Below, one piece after another: positions 19,253 through 31,487 of a stretch of 64,000 nucleotides of DNA (position 1 is the stretch's first letter; every line of letters starts with the position of its first letter). The notes below the pieces were generated by a model. That model saw nothing but the letters and a program-made list of their open reading frames with translations, had not been told where the DNA came from and did not search any database. The DNA is taken from assembly GCA_947311845.1 (NCBI GenBank), contig CAMZMU010000048.1, forward strand, positions 27,788,931 to 27,852,930. Direction: 5' to 3'. The position numbers and the translations under genes are program-made. The stretch comes from Poa pratensis (Eukaryota > Streptophyta > Magnoliopsida > Poales > Poaceae).

Positions 19253-19744
19253 GTTGCGAGGATCTAGCTAGCATTCAGATCGGGTCCGCCGGGCTGGCCA
19301 TGGAGGAAAAGCTCCAATTAAAATATGGTGGATGAACCACAAGGACATGACCTGGCCGGAGAGTTAAATTAGGGTTAAGGTTGAAGGCGGCGTCGGGCCG
19401 GCTGGCGATGGTGTGCTGCCCGTATCGGGCTCTCTGGGCATCCATTGATTCTGACTCGATAATAATAATCGGCTCTGCTAATAAACGTAGCCTGGGCAAT
19501 CTCTCTTTTTCTTCCAGTTGGGAGGCTCCAATTGTCCCCATCCCACCCGGACCCGCCTGTAGGGGACCGGCGCATGAAAGCTCAGCTCGTCATGCAGCAC
19601 ATAGGCGACTAGCTACAGCTACTGCGGTATCGCCCATGCCGTCGCGTGGTATTCACGGAACTGCCACTAGGTTAGGGTACGCATGATCAAGCTAACGCCA
19701 AATTTAGGAGCAATGCGTAAATCGTAATCCGCCTGGCCCACTTG
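19253..19744. other. Unassigned intergenic sequence
   Basis: No gene. The part 19625-19690 ('gcccatgccgtcg', 'cggaactgccact') weakly resembles 23625-23690 ('gcccgtgccgtca', 'cggaaatgccact'), which may mark ends of an old duplication or target interrupted by the elements between. Confidence 0.4.
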
Positions 19745-19884
19745 AGGCTATGTTTGTTTCTCAGGGTTTTTTGGGGTTTATCCCCTAGGGATTGGGAAAA
19801 ACCCCTTCCCACACCCACTCCCCACAAAATTCCCCAAACCCCAGTCTCCAATCCCCAATCCCAATCCCCACAAAACAAACGGTA
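19745..19884. mobile_element. MITE-like inverted repeat, about 135 bp
   Basis: Inverted ends 'ctatgtttgtttctcaggg' and, complemented, 'ctaccgtttgttttgtggg'. The interior is C-rich ('ccccaatcccaatcccc'). No clear target duplication. 19885-20690 beyond it is AT-rich with no recognisable gene. Confidence 0.5.
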
Positions 19885-20689
19885 GACAGGGATTTACACT
19901 CTCAATGCATAATCAGTGATAAAAATCCAATCTTTTTCTCAGATATCAGTACAGACTACAAGCATCAGTATCTCTTCTCCAACATGGAACAGGTTTTCAA
20001 GTGGAATGACAACATGTAGAACTTCAATCTTTGACAATGGTTCGCAGCAATTTCACTTCATGCATCGGCATGTACCTAACAAAGTTTCGAAAATAGCAAT
20101 ATATGAGAAATAGAACGACATACTAAATTCATAAAGCCACTCACCTAACAATGTTTCGAAAATCATGTAAATGTAAGAATCTAAAGAAGATGCAGTGGAG
20201 TACTAAATTCAAGCTGCATCAGGTTTTAACATGACCAATGCCATGCCTACTAGGTTGATCCAGATTCAAAGAAAACATGACAATTATTTGAAGGTCTACA
20301 AGTATTTATCAGGTTACACAGATCAAACTGTTCAAGCGTGCAGAATTGGAGAGTATCTTTATACTAATATAAATGCGAAGTACAAATATAATCAGGTCAC
20401 GGATGCATCCTAACAAAAGCCATATCAGTTAACTGCAACTATTCAAAACATGAAAATTAACTGCAGGAAATACATGCAATATTTTGCAGGAGATACATAC
20501 AACATGAAGAATCCTTCAGTTACTGTTGGAATTTCATGTACAAAAATTGGCACAGGATTTGCACTTATAGAGGAGATCATAAGATTCATACCACCAAGAT
20601 ACTTGCATAGCACCATACCACCAAGCATGCACGAATATACTTGCAACTATAATTTAACTAGTCTCCCGTACATGGAGCTAATGTTATCA

Positions 20690-22890
20690 GCAGCATTTAA
20701 ATAAATGGAAATGAAATTGCAACCAAGAGTAATTATACCAGGAGAAATCTTGTTTAATTGTTTCCTGAAGACCAATAAAATCAAGTTTATGCTTGTCTGT
20801 TGTTTCTTTAATAAAATCTCTTTTGACTTTATCACTCACTCCTCTCGGATTCCAAATAAAACCGTTTAACATTTTATCTTTTTTATACTTTCCTCTCCTT
20901 CTGCTAACCACCGTTCTCACAGGCGTCTTAACAGAATAAACCTCAGTCGAACGTTTATCTGCCAAGAGCCCCGAGAGCATAGGCATGTTATCATTTAATA
21001 AGTTAACACTCTCTAATTCTCCTTCCATTTCTTCCTGATTTAGTGTCAACAATTATTTTAGAATTGTATCCACTTCTTCAGGTTGAAGATGATTATTACT
21101 TGATTCTTCAACTTCCACAATCTTTGTTTTTTCCCAAAAAACCGCCATCCTAGCTTCTTCTTGCCCTCGAATCAGATCTAAATTATGCTCTACCATGTCA
21201 AGAGAAATTCCTAAGTCTACTCCAATCAATCTAGCAATGTCAATCAAGGTACTATTGTCTGTGTTAAGAACGGAAGGAAAACTATGTTTACCTTCCTCGC
21301 TGTCCAGAGTCTTAGCCTTGATAGTTATTGCTCTTTCCATCACAGGGACGTCGCCAGTGTTCTTTTCTGCCAGTCGACCACTGCACCTGATGATCTGTTC
21401 CTCCTGACTGCTGTTTTGAGCTTCAGTGTGCGAATTGAGAGTATCCTTGTCGACCAGGAAACCGTCAGTGTCGTAAGCCTTCACTTTGTTAGCGAAACTG
21501 TCAGACTGTGACGCATCAAAATCAGTATCCTGTTCTGTGTCTGAAAGATGCACTCTCTGCTCTCCCGATTTCTCTGTTTCCCCTTTCTCCATATCAGTGT
21601 CACCAGAGTTCTCTAACATCTGTAAATCTGCTTGCTTTTCCACCGATTGGGTGAATAAAGCTTTTCCTATCTTTTTTTGCATTCATTCTGATGTCCACCT
21701 CATCTTGCTCTCTCAAATGCTCTTCTCTTTCAACCAAAGCCAGCAAAGTTCTTGTGCTGGCCACAATGTTTTCCCCTGAATTAATCAGCTGTCCTGATGG
21801 GGAAGGAGCAGCCTGATCATTGTTCTTCTGTCTTTTTGGGTCTCTTTCTTTCTCAACTTCTGGCTGACTGTCCATGACATCCTCAAAGTCTTGTAGGAAA
21901 TCTTCTTCATGCCTGTCCCACCCCAGCTCCATAATCTCTTCTAACTGAAAATAAATCCTGTAGAAGTACAGTTTTTTGGTGGTGAGCTGCGTCCACTTCG
22001 GGATTTTCAAGTGGTTTACCACTCCCACTTTTAACCTTACTTGCCCAGTTTTCTTCATGTGTTCCATGTCGGCTTCTAGGTGTAGTCCCAGAGTTGAGCC
22101 AACCTCACAAAGCCCGTGGAAGTTCTTTAGTATTTTTGGGACTCCTTTTGCCCTAACCCAAACAGTTGTAAGTTTCCCAGCTGCAAGAGACTCATAAGTC
22201 CAGGGCTTGATGTTCACCATGACATTGATATTTTTTCAGAGGCACCCAATCATAAATCTCAGCTTCAGAAATCTTTGATGCAGATGGAAACTCCACTAGG
22301 TAAGCTCCAGCAGCCACCTCCTTCGCTTTCCATGCCCATCTCCAAGGATAAGTGCTAGCCAATCCCAGCTCCAGCTTTTCTGTAGACATCTGATTATTTA
22401 GATCATCTTTGATTTTGATCAGAGCAGTTGCTTTTCCTTTCAGATTTGAAGCAGATTCTTTTGCATGTTCCGCAACAAAGCATCCTAACCCTTCTCCCCC
22501 AAAACCAACAAAGGTTGCCACTGGCTTCCTCTGGTGAAGCCAAGCACACTTGGTGGAGATGTGTGATACTTTATCACAGTTGACACACTGCACATCCTCT
22601 TTGCAATCCTTCGAGGTGTGCTTCCCTGATTCTCCACATTTCTGACATTGCAACTTCTCTACACTTGTTCCTGCAGACGTGTGTCTCCTGCAACTTTTTT
22701 CTGAACTACAGTAGAAGCCCCTCCTGAGCTAGTAGTCGTCTTCGCAACATATTGAAGGTCTTTCTGCTTGTTCAGTCCACTCGAAGTTGGAATGCCAGAT
22801 TCTGCAGACACTGATCTGTTCTTGTTGTTGTTCTGACCATCAAAACCTCTCTGATACCCATATCCGCCTCTGATCTGTTGCTGATTTTAA
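20690..22890 (-). pseudogene. L1-type LINE: ORF1 plus start of ORF2, decayed
   Basis: Read on the minus strand from about 22890. An N-terminal part ('RGGYGYQRGFDGQNNN') is followed after a frame break by a CCHC zinc knuckle pair ('CQKCGESGKHTSKDC', 'CVNCDKVSHISTKC'), then the DUF4283-like region ('MVNIKPWTYESLAAGKLTTV'). The ORF1 tail follows, and then the start of ORF2 endonuclease ('GFIWNPRGVSDKVKRDF', 'HKLDFIGLQETIKQDFS'). Frame breaks occur at about 22672, in a T6 run (22231-22236) and in a T7 run (21672-21678), with a stop at 21053-21055. ORF2 is lost after about 50 codons, so reverse transcriptase is absent. Losing the 3' end is unusual for a LINE and implies later deletion. Confidence 0.8.
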
Positions 22891-25147
22891 ACCAAACATA
22901 TCTTGGTTGTCCTTTTTACCCGATGGGAAATCACAACTCAGGCACGTCCCAAACATATGCATCCACTCAATCAGTCACATATGGGAACATTCTCACAAAT
23001 TAATCAACTGTTCGTTTGGGCCGTCGGATCAAGTGTCATTTTCAGTTAGCACGTTGACAGGGCATGGACTGTGGCAGTGGCATGGTGCGGTTGTGGTACA
23101 CATCCATCCATCATAATTTCTTGGCCGCTGCGTCGTGCAGGTGCAGGGCGACCGGACTGTACGACAAGTGCGTTGCTCCCGGCTAGCGGCTACCCCTAGC
23201 TAACTTTGCCCGTGGTAGTGGTTGACAGTGCTGCAGATGCCGACCGGGTCGATGGATTCGTGCGCGCGAAGATGCAATTCAGGTGCTGGTAAACAGCGGC
23301 AGAGTGTGATGGTAATATTGGACGTGGTATACATATGGTCGCAACATGCAAGGGAATAGACTGACCGGGCAGGCCATGGATCGAGCTAGGGAAAGCTGTA
23401 CTTGATGGTGGACTACAGTCAGTGAGGTGGTGACCACGTGTGGAATTAAGTTTTTTTATTTCTTTTGGCGTCGTCGGTTTGGGTTTTGGGCAGCGACGAA
23501 GCAAGCTGTGGTGCGTTCATGGCCCGTAACGGAACCTTTTACCGGGCCTCCAGTCTGACCCAATAAGCTCGTCTATAACAGCTGACAGTTTGCAGCAAAG
23601 CTAGTATAGCAAGGACTGTTGAGAACGCCCGTGCCGTCATGTGTTACTTACGGAAATGCCACTGCTGTAGTGCATGCTTCAACAATTCGGCGACCTAGTT
23701 TACTCCATTGGTTTGCTTCTACTAGTACTAGTATTTTGCTCTGAATGTTTCTGGTAGCTACGGAGTTTCGGAGGCCGTGTATGTCCACGCATGCACCACT
23801 CTATAGGACGGGTCAGCCTATGGTTCTAGACTTCACAGCTGGACACGACAGCTCATCAGACCTGAACGCTGTGGTGTGTGGTGGCCTCCGCCTACGTGGC
23901 CCTGAAACAGAGCGCGAAAGCAGCTGCTGGTCCCGTCGCTGCTGACCTGTCGGTTCCCTTGTCCCCCTCGGCGCGAGAACCGGGGCACAAAATTGGCGAC
24001 GAAGAAGGGTGACGGCGTGACCAGCGTGGACCGCCAGCTCGCCGCGAACTGGAACCCATTTCGTCCTGCAACCACCTCGATTCGATGACCCACCGCGGTA
24101 GCTGCTTGGTTGTACTGCTGCCGTGCTCAACTTCCTGTGCACGCTCTACTGCACAGCGAAGCTGTAGCAGCGGGCTGTACGGCTCCGGAAGCTAGGGCGT
24201 CTAGGAAGGCTGTGGCAATATGTTAAGCCTAGTTTTTTTTCTTTATTTTGTATAATGTTTTGTTTTTTTCCTTTTTATTTATTTGTTCTTTATTTTCGTT
24301 TTGGAGAGAGGGAAATGATCGAAATTTGATTTTTTTGAATATTTTAAAGTCGGAATAATTTTCAATTATGAACATTTTTCTATCTTAAACATTTTTAAAA
24401 TTGAACAATTTTAAAATCCTAACAATTTTCAGTTCTTAATACTTTTCAAATTTGAACATTTTTATTGCTGATCATTTTTTAAATTTCAATATTTTAAAAA
24501 TCAGAAAAAAGTGACAAAAAACAGAAAAGAAACAAAAACAAACAGATAAAAAAGTCATGAAAGAAAATATGAAAACATGAATCCGTGTTAGTTTTTGTTT
24601 TTTATCTCATGGTTCACTGACAAATATGCAATTCCCCAGCCTCATCTCCAATTGAAAGGACACAATAGCTCGACGACTCGGACGAGCATAAACTTGTACA
24701 AGAAATACGGCAAGGCTACACATACAATGTTGCAGAATGCATATGCTACACTAAGGAGCTTTTTGTTTGGGCTGGCTGTTTGGCTCGCTGTGGTGTTGTG
24801 TAGGGAAAGCTGCTGTCCAGAGAAAGCTGCTTTTCTGAGTGGAGGTTTTTGGCAACCCGGTTAGCTGTCTGACCGTAAACTATGGAATTGTCTGAAACAC
24901 CCTTACATTCATGAAAGTTTGTACCGTTGCTGATTCACGTGTGATAAATAACATATGCATAACTAAAATTTAAGTCAAACTTCATCATACAATTGTCATT
25001 ACATAAGCATCATAAATATATATTTGTCCAAATACATTTCCAGTACGTGTGTTCGAGGAACGTGTGTTGTTATTGATAAATAAGACATAGATTTGAGGTA
25101 TATCAGTGCATGCATCGTACATCTCGTTTGGTGCAACATTTTTTCCA
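22891..25147. other. Intergenic, no supported gene
   Basis: 22891-24230 is unique-looking, moderately GC-rich DNA whose open frames match nothing I know. 24230-24570 is low-complexity AT sequence built on 'aacatttttaaaattgaac'. 24595-25147 is the pre-insertion target of the LINE that follows, continuing at 28741. Confidence 0.5.
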
Positions 25148-28100
25148 TTTCGTTTTCATTGTTTTTTTTAGAATAACTGCAGGAGAGCTGCTGTATTAAT
25201 TGCGATAGAAGGAGTTTTACAGGAGTTTACATACAGGTTTTAGAACCTGCCCCGTTAAGATGACAAGAACATTCAACCTGGGTCAAATGGTGTCCCCCCA
25301 ACTTGAGCACATAAAGGAATGGGTGCTCTTGCTAATCTCCATGCAGCAGCCTCCTCTTTGATCTTGATAGTCAGAGAGGCAGTTTCTAAAATTGTTTGCT
25401 TGAAAATCCGGCGGTTCCGCTCGTTCCAAATCTCCCAACAAACGAGCTTGGACAAGGTACGTGCCAACTTGCGCTGCTCCTTGGAACCGGTGTTTACCAC
25501 GTTCCTGTACCACTCTTGGATTGACAGTCCTTTGTTCGCCCAGCCCACCGGGTGCAGCTGGTTGGCGTTGAAGAAACCAGCCAATGCCTCCCAAATGATA
25601 AGAGAGTAGGGGCATTCAGTGAACAAGTGCTGCGCCGTTTCCAGATTACGGCGACAGAGAGGGCAGAAGTACTCATTAGGCCATCGGCGAAGCATCAGCT
25701 TGTCTGCGGTTAAAACGCTGTTTAGCATGACCGACCATAGGAAGAACTTGCACCTAGCCGGCGCCCATCCTTTCCAAACGATTTGTTTGAAATCAGTGCG
25801 GACAGAGGCGGCAAAGTGCATCCGATATGCCGAGTGCGCGGAGTAGAATGCATTTTTGCCGAATCTCCAAACGATCGCGTCTTGTTCGTCCGACAATTGT
25901 ACTTGATCGACGAGTTCTGCCAGCTCAATGAACTGCGGCATGTCTTCTTCGGAGAGGTTGAATCTAAGGTCATTAATCCATTTCAGTTGCGAGAGAGCGT
26001 CCTTAACAGTCCTGTTCTTTCTAACGGAGAGGCCTTGTAGATGGCATGCGCGATGTCGCATGGTCTCATGTCTTGCAGCCTGCGGTCTGTCCAGAAGACC
26101 GTCACCTCTCCGTTCCCAACGGTGATCTTGGTCGCCGCCGCGAACAGGTTGCGGTCAGCCTTGGAGCAAGGAAGCGGCATAGAGGCCCACGGTTTGTTGG
26201 GGCATTTCCATTTCTGCCATAACCATCGAAGTCTGAGAGCCCGCCCGAAGTTGTCAATGTCGTGGACACCCAGCCCGCCCAGGTCCTTTGGCCGGCAGAC
26301 ACGTTTCCAACTAACGCGGCATTTACCCCCATTGCAGCTTACTTCCCCAGCCCATAGCCATGCGCGGCGACGCTTGTCAAACTCTTTTTTAACCCAAGCA
26401 GGCATCTCATTAATTGTCATCATGTAAACTGGTAAGGAGGATAGCACGGAGTTGAGCAGCTCAAGCCTCCCGGCCTTGCTCATTAGACGAGCCTTCCTGC
26501 AGGTTGCTAGGTACTTGTCTACCTTGTCTAGAAGGGCCTGCCAATCCGCTTTGCGCAGCCTGGTTATGGATAGTGGAAGCCCAAGGTAGGTACAGGGGAA
26601 CTCCTTGATCGGTATTCCAAGGTTCTGTAGCCAGCCTTGCACATCCAGATTACCACATCGAATCAAGGTAGCTGAGCTTTTCGCAAGATTGGTGATGAGG
26701 CCGGTGGCCGCTCCGAAAGCGTCAAGAATTTGCCGCAATCCACTGAAGTCCCCAGCAGAAGGATTGATGAACAGCGCGACGTCGTCGGCATACAAAGAGG
26801 CTCTAAAGATGCACTGTTTTCCTTTGAGCTTGGACAAGATGGCGGCGTCAGTAGCCAGGTCGAGCAGGCGGTGAAACGGCTCCATGGCAAGGTCGAAAAG
26901 GAAGGGGGACAAGGAGTCTCCCTGCCGAAGACCTCGGCGGTGCTCAACAGTGGACCCAGCGACGCCATTGATTAGTGGCCGGGAGGTTGCAGTTCTGAAC
27001 AGAAGGGCCAACCAATCACGCCATCGTGGTGGAAAACCACGAGCCTCAAGCATGTCCAGCAAGTAGGCCCAGGAAACAGTGTCAAAAGCCTTGGCTATGT
27101 CCAATTTAAGCAACACCGCAGGTTTTTTGGTCCGGTGGAAATACTTAGCCGTGCTTTGAACGTATAGGAAGTTGTCTTGAATGTTTCTGCCTGAGATGAA
27201 CGCGCTTTGGCATGGCGAGATGAGCTCGTCCATCATTGGCTGAAGGCGTGAGGCGAGGATTTTGGAGACAAGCTTTGCAAAGGCATGAATGAGGCTAATC
27301 GGCCGGTAGTGCGTGATCTGCGTCTGTTCTTCGGTCTTGGGCAAGAAGACGTAGAAGGCAGTGTTCAGGTTTTTGAAGGAGATGTCGCTAAGGTTATAGA
27401 ACTGGCTGAGAGCGCGCATCAGGTCGTCCTTAATCACAGTCCAAGATGACTTGAAAAATCCGCCCGAGAAGCCGTCGGGACCCGGCGCCTTGTCCGCCGC
27501 TGTGTCGAAAACAGCAGTCTTGAGCTCCTCCATCGTGAATTGTGAGTCTAAGCCAGAGAGATCAACTCTGGGAAGATCGAGCTTCGGCCAATCGAAACGT
27601 TGGGTGCACGGAACGCTTGTTCCAATTACGGAGGTCAAGTGCTGGCTGACTACCTCCTCGATCTCAGTTGGGGTGACTGCGACGCCAGGGCTCGATTGCA
27701 GGGATTGAATTCTGATCTTCTGACGGCGGTGAGAAGCACGCAGATGAAAATACCTGGTGTTTGCATCGCCTAACTGCAGCCACTTGATTCTGGTTCGTTG
27801 TCGGGCTTTAATTTTATTGAGCACCGCCAAGCCCACAGCCCTGGCCTTTAACGTGCTGCGCAGATCTCTTTCGGCCTCTGAAAGCTGGCGATTTTCTTGG
27901 GCCGAATCGAGCCTGAGGATTATCTCCTGGCCCACTAACATTTGCTTCCGGATGTCCCCAACGTAGTTCTTGGCCCAAGAAGAGAGATGCTTGGCTAGCC
28001 GGCGCAGTTTGCAGTCAAGGATAGCGAAAGGATTGGTGAGGGGGCAAGGAGCGTTCCAGGATTGCTCGACCACAGTGCTGTACCCAGCAAGGAGCGGCCA

Positions 28101-28740
28101 GTAGCTTTCAAAACGGAAACGTCGAGGAGCTCGGACAGCAATGTCTTGGACTAGCAGAAGAGGGCAGTGGTCGGACATGGACGAGGCTTGAGGCAGCAAT
28201 TTAGGTGCAGGGAAGAGCTCGAGCCAGTCAATGTCAGCGAAGGCACGATCAAAACGGCAGAGAGTCGGGTCAGCCTGCTCATTGCTCCACGTGAAACGCC
28301 GCCCAACAAGCTTAACCTCTTTGAGCGAGCTGCGATCGAGCGCCGCTTTGAATCTAGCCATCCACCGCCGGTTCACCCTAGGCTTATTCTTGTCTTGATC
28401 ATGCAGGATTAAGTTGAAGTCGCCGCAGATAATCCACGGGCCAGTCGTAGCATCATGGATGGAGATGATTTCATCAAGGAAGGCCTGCTTACGGTCGTCG
28501 TCTGATGGACCTTAGACAGTTGTTAGGGTCCAAGTGCTAGTTGTGTTGTGCTCACGGAATACGGCGGTGACGGAGAAGTTCCTGATCACGATGTCTACGA
28601 CGTCGAAGCAGCTTTGCCAAAATAACAGCACTCCGCCTCTTGTTCCGTCAGCCGGAAGTTCGGCGAAGCCACTGAAACTTGGCCCGGCAATTTCCAACAG
28701 ATCAGCAGCAGTAAGGGGTCCGATTTTCGTTTTCATTGTT
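25148..28740 (-). pseudogene. 5'-truncated L1-type LINE, ORF2 nearly intact
   Basis: The body 25164-28724 is flanked by a perfect 16-bp target duplication 'tttcgttttcattgtt' (25148-25163, 28725-28740). It ends 3' in an A-tract (T-tract on plus, from 25164). ORF2 starts inside the endonuclease domain, so it is 5'-truncated. Endonuclease signatures follow: 'WIICGDFNLIL' and 'MSDHCPLLL'. The reverse transcriptase has 'DKAPGPDGFSGGFFKSSW', 'RPISLIHAFAKLVSKILASR', the catalytic 'ASLYADDVALF' and 'TYLGLPLS'. A zf-RVT region follows ('FCPLCRRNLETAQHLFTECP', 'WEIWNERNRRIF') to the stop at 25273. Two lesions are seen: TAA at 28512-28514 where Tyr is expected, and a 1-nt frame break at about 26017-26022. 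A young insertion by its state. Confidence 0.92.
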
Positions 28741-29238
28741 ACCGAAGGTGCGCAGTAGTGACTAGTGAGCAGCTTCCAGGAAAAAACAAGCGGTCCTATA
28801 TACGTATCGTAGCCCGACCCGATTTGTTTTGCTCAATCGTTCGTGCAGGCGTTCAGCTGTAGCGAACGAGCCAGCACAAGGCTACGGTGGCAGCTTGCTT
28901 CTACTATAACCCAACATTAGGGGCAAACTCGTATACCTATTCGGTGGAAGTGAAAAAGCTCGGGAAGCACTTCGGTAGTACAGAATTAGATTTAAAGCCA
29001 ACCCTTTGTTTGGTCTGTTGGCTTTTTTCCGTGGAAAGCCACCGGAAACGACAAACAAAAGAGGCCTTAAGACCGAAAACGCCTTGGCGTAGCTGCTAGT
29101 GCGCGCAACGGCAATCGGAGGCTGTTGGCTGCTGCTCGCGATTCGCTTCTCGCCCCACCCCATCCTCCCGCGTTGACTGCCTCCCCAGCTTCTAATACGC
29201 CATACCCGAGCGGAATACACGGGCATCTGTCAGCTAGC
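28741..29238. other. Intergenic, no supported gene
   Basis: Continuation of the LINE target. I see no conserved frame. A weak inverted pair 'ctttgtttggtc' and 'gacaaacaaaag' around 29005-29065 may be a degraded MITE. Confidence 0.4.
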
Positions 29239-30546
29239 TAGCTCTAGCCTTTCCTCCACCATGCGGGACTTGGCCAGCCCATGTGCATGCATGCAGCTGA
29301 TCGATGGAGTTTACATGCTAGCTAGCTCATTTGCATGCAAATTTTTGGACAATCATATCTCATAAACAGTTTATCGAAATTGTAATTTATTTGCACCATT
29401 GTGATGTAGATGGCGAACTCTATAAAATAAGTCCAATATCATATATATATTATTACGTAAATATTGTGTATCTCATTGGACCCACATGTCATAGAAAATA
29501 ACTTACTCGTCGTCGCTGCCGCCCACCTCTCAGAGGTTTCTTATTATGTGACAAAAATACCGACAAATTTAAACATGGATAAACGGCGATGGATATCCCT
29601 AAATTCTTGAAGATATCTAAACTCAGGATCAAGGCTAACCGGTGATACACAATGAAGATATCCACACGTGGGGTATGTGGATCCGTAGAGTATTTCCACA
29701 GGTTTCATGATTTGTACAAAGGCATCGACAAGTTAAAACATAGATAACCGGTGATGGCTAATCCTAAACTCTTGAAGATATCTAAAATCAAGATCAAAGC
29801 TAACCGGTGATAAGCAATGACGATATCCACATGTAGGGGCATGGGGTTCCAACCTCATTTCCAGATGGTAAACCAATTTTTTTGAAGATATCCAAAATGG
29901 GGATAGCGTATCCACATACCCCCACGTGTGGATATCTTCATTGCGTATCACCGGTTAGATTTGATCCTGAGTTTAGATATCTTCAAGAATTTAGGGATAT
30001 CCATCGCCGTTTATCCATGTTTAAATTTGTTGGTATTTTTGTCACATAACAAAAAACCTCTGAGAGGTGGGCGGCGGTGACAACGAGTAAGTAGAACTTG
30101 AGAGGTTTGTGCATAAATGAGGAACAATTTTGAGAATTTTGGCAGCTGGCACATTTGACAGATTCATTTGCAACAAAATGCACCAACTTTTTTAACAAAA
30201 ATAAAAATAATATGAAAAGACAAATGCAGCCGGAGATAACAATATTTAGCTAGCTGCTTGATTTATTTTATACCGCAAATTTATAATTAATTAGCAAAGT
30301 TATTTTCTATGACGTGTGGGTCCAATGAGATACACAAGAATATATATATGATATTGGACTCATTTTATAGAGTTCACCATCTACATCACAATAGTGCAAA
30401 TAAATTACAATTTCGACAAACTGTTTATAAGATATGATTCTCATAAGATTTGCATGCAAATCAGCTAGCTAGCAAGTAAACTCCATCGATCAGCTGCATG
30501 CATGCACATGGGCAGGTCCCGCATGGTGGAGGAAAGGCTAGAGCTA
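29239..30546. repeat. Large foldback inverted repeat, 1.3 kb
   Basis: The left arm 29239-29690 pairs with the right arm 29915-30546. Outer ends are 'tagctctagcctttcctcca' and its exact complement. The right arm has an extra AT-rich stretch of about 210 bp (30090-30300). Arms are highly similar across 'cagctgatcgatggagttta' and 'gatatccctaaattcttga'. The spacer 29717-29855 is itself a diverged direct copy of 29556-29690, giving three copies of a roughly 130-bp unit (two direct, one inverted). No transposase and no clear target duplication. A transcript through it could form a hairpin of about 450 bp. Confidence 0.9.
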
Positions 30547-30812
30547 AATCAAGAGAGAGAATATGCGCTAGTTGGAACCCGTTCAAAAAATAATTCGGAT
30601 GTACTATAAAGTTCTCAGTGGATACAAAGATTCGATCCATGCAATCAACGATAAGCTCTAATCCCTAAAAAGCTCCTGTGGTCTGGATTGCCGTTGCGCG
30701 CGGTAGCAGCTGGGCAAAATCCACACCCTTAAGACAGCTAGCCAAAGCAGGAAAACATAATTTGCTATATTAAAACAATGTTTACAGTAGTAGTACGTGG
30801 TTATTTGTGTGT

Positions 30813-30846
<34 letters not shown>

Positions 30847-30953
30847 GTGCCCCCTGTGTTCACCACTCCGCGTAGAGATTTACGTCCAGATTGCCTAGTT
30901 GTATTTCGTTCCTTATTCCTTTAAGTATTTAGCTCCGATAATGCTACACATAC
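30547..30953. other. Intergenic with 31-G homopolymer
   Basis: No gene. 'gtgtgtg' leads into a run of 31 G (30813-30843) followed by 'cacgtgccccc'. The run length should be regarded as uncertain. Confidence 0.6.
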
Positions 30954-31331
30954 GTAAAACTTCTACGTAAATCTTACGGGCTGACGTGCCGTCCTACGTG
31001 GCCACGATTTGCTCCTGCAAGAATTGGCCCAGTAATTACGTCCCCGCGCAAAAAAAAAAGAAATCCCAATCCCCATCGTTTTGTTCTCTCCCAGGCGACG
31101 GGCGGACGGCGGCCGTACAGATCGGCGCCGCGAGCGGCGACCCGTCTCGGCGGGGCAGCGACGAGGCCCTCCGATGATGCGGCGGAGAGGTGAGCACCCT
31201 GTGGTATCCTGGCATGGTGATTTATTCTGAGGCGGCACGGCGGGGTCCGTCGAGTGGGCGAGGCGACATTCTCCTCCTCGTCAGCGGCGCGGTGATCTCT
31301 CCCTTGCCAGAAGTGGTGCGGTCAGATCGAG

Positions 31332-31487
31332 ATGGACGGCGAGGTTGCAGCGGCACTCAAGGCGGCCTACCTGGTCTCCAAGCATGCCAAGTACCTCAAC
31401 TTCATGTGTGACAGCCAGGGCTCCAACTATTCAGTGAACGAGTTCAGTTGGGACGACAATCAGGAAAAAATTCTGATGCCTCACTAG
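31332..31487 (+). CDS. Small frame of 51 codons inside the MULE, unknown
   Basis: ATG at 31332, stop TAG at 31485. It starts 'MDGEVAAALKAAYLVSKHA', followed by 'KYLNFM'. A plausible 5'-leader intron (donor about 31190 'gag/gtgagc', acceptor about 31311 'cttgccag') precedes it, so a plus-strand transcript from the left TIR is likely. The amphipathic start looks like coding sequence, but I do not recognise the family. It may be a fragment of a host gene captured by the MULE. 31488-32114 has no further frame of note. Confidence 0.4.
   Translation: MDGEVAAALKAAYLVSKHAKYLNFMCDSQGSNYSVNEFSWDDNQEKILMPH

Noticed and set aside
23813..24142. A 109-codon minus-strand frame
   Set aside because: Ser/Arg-rich with overlapping frames on the other strand and no domain.
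29005..29065. Small inverted repeat 'ctttgtttggtc'/'gacaaacaaaag'
   Set aside because: Short, imperfect and without target duplication. It may be a MITE end but is too weak to list.
30813..30843. Functional G-quadruplex at the 31-G run (also 4548-4580, 61544-61566, 61737-61759)
   Set aside because: G-runs can form quadruplexes, but long homopolymers are also typical assembly or sequencing artefacts. Nothing nearby suggests a function.
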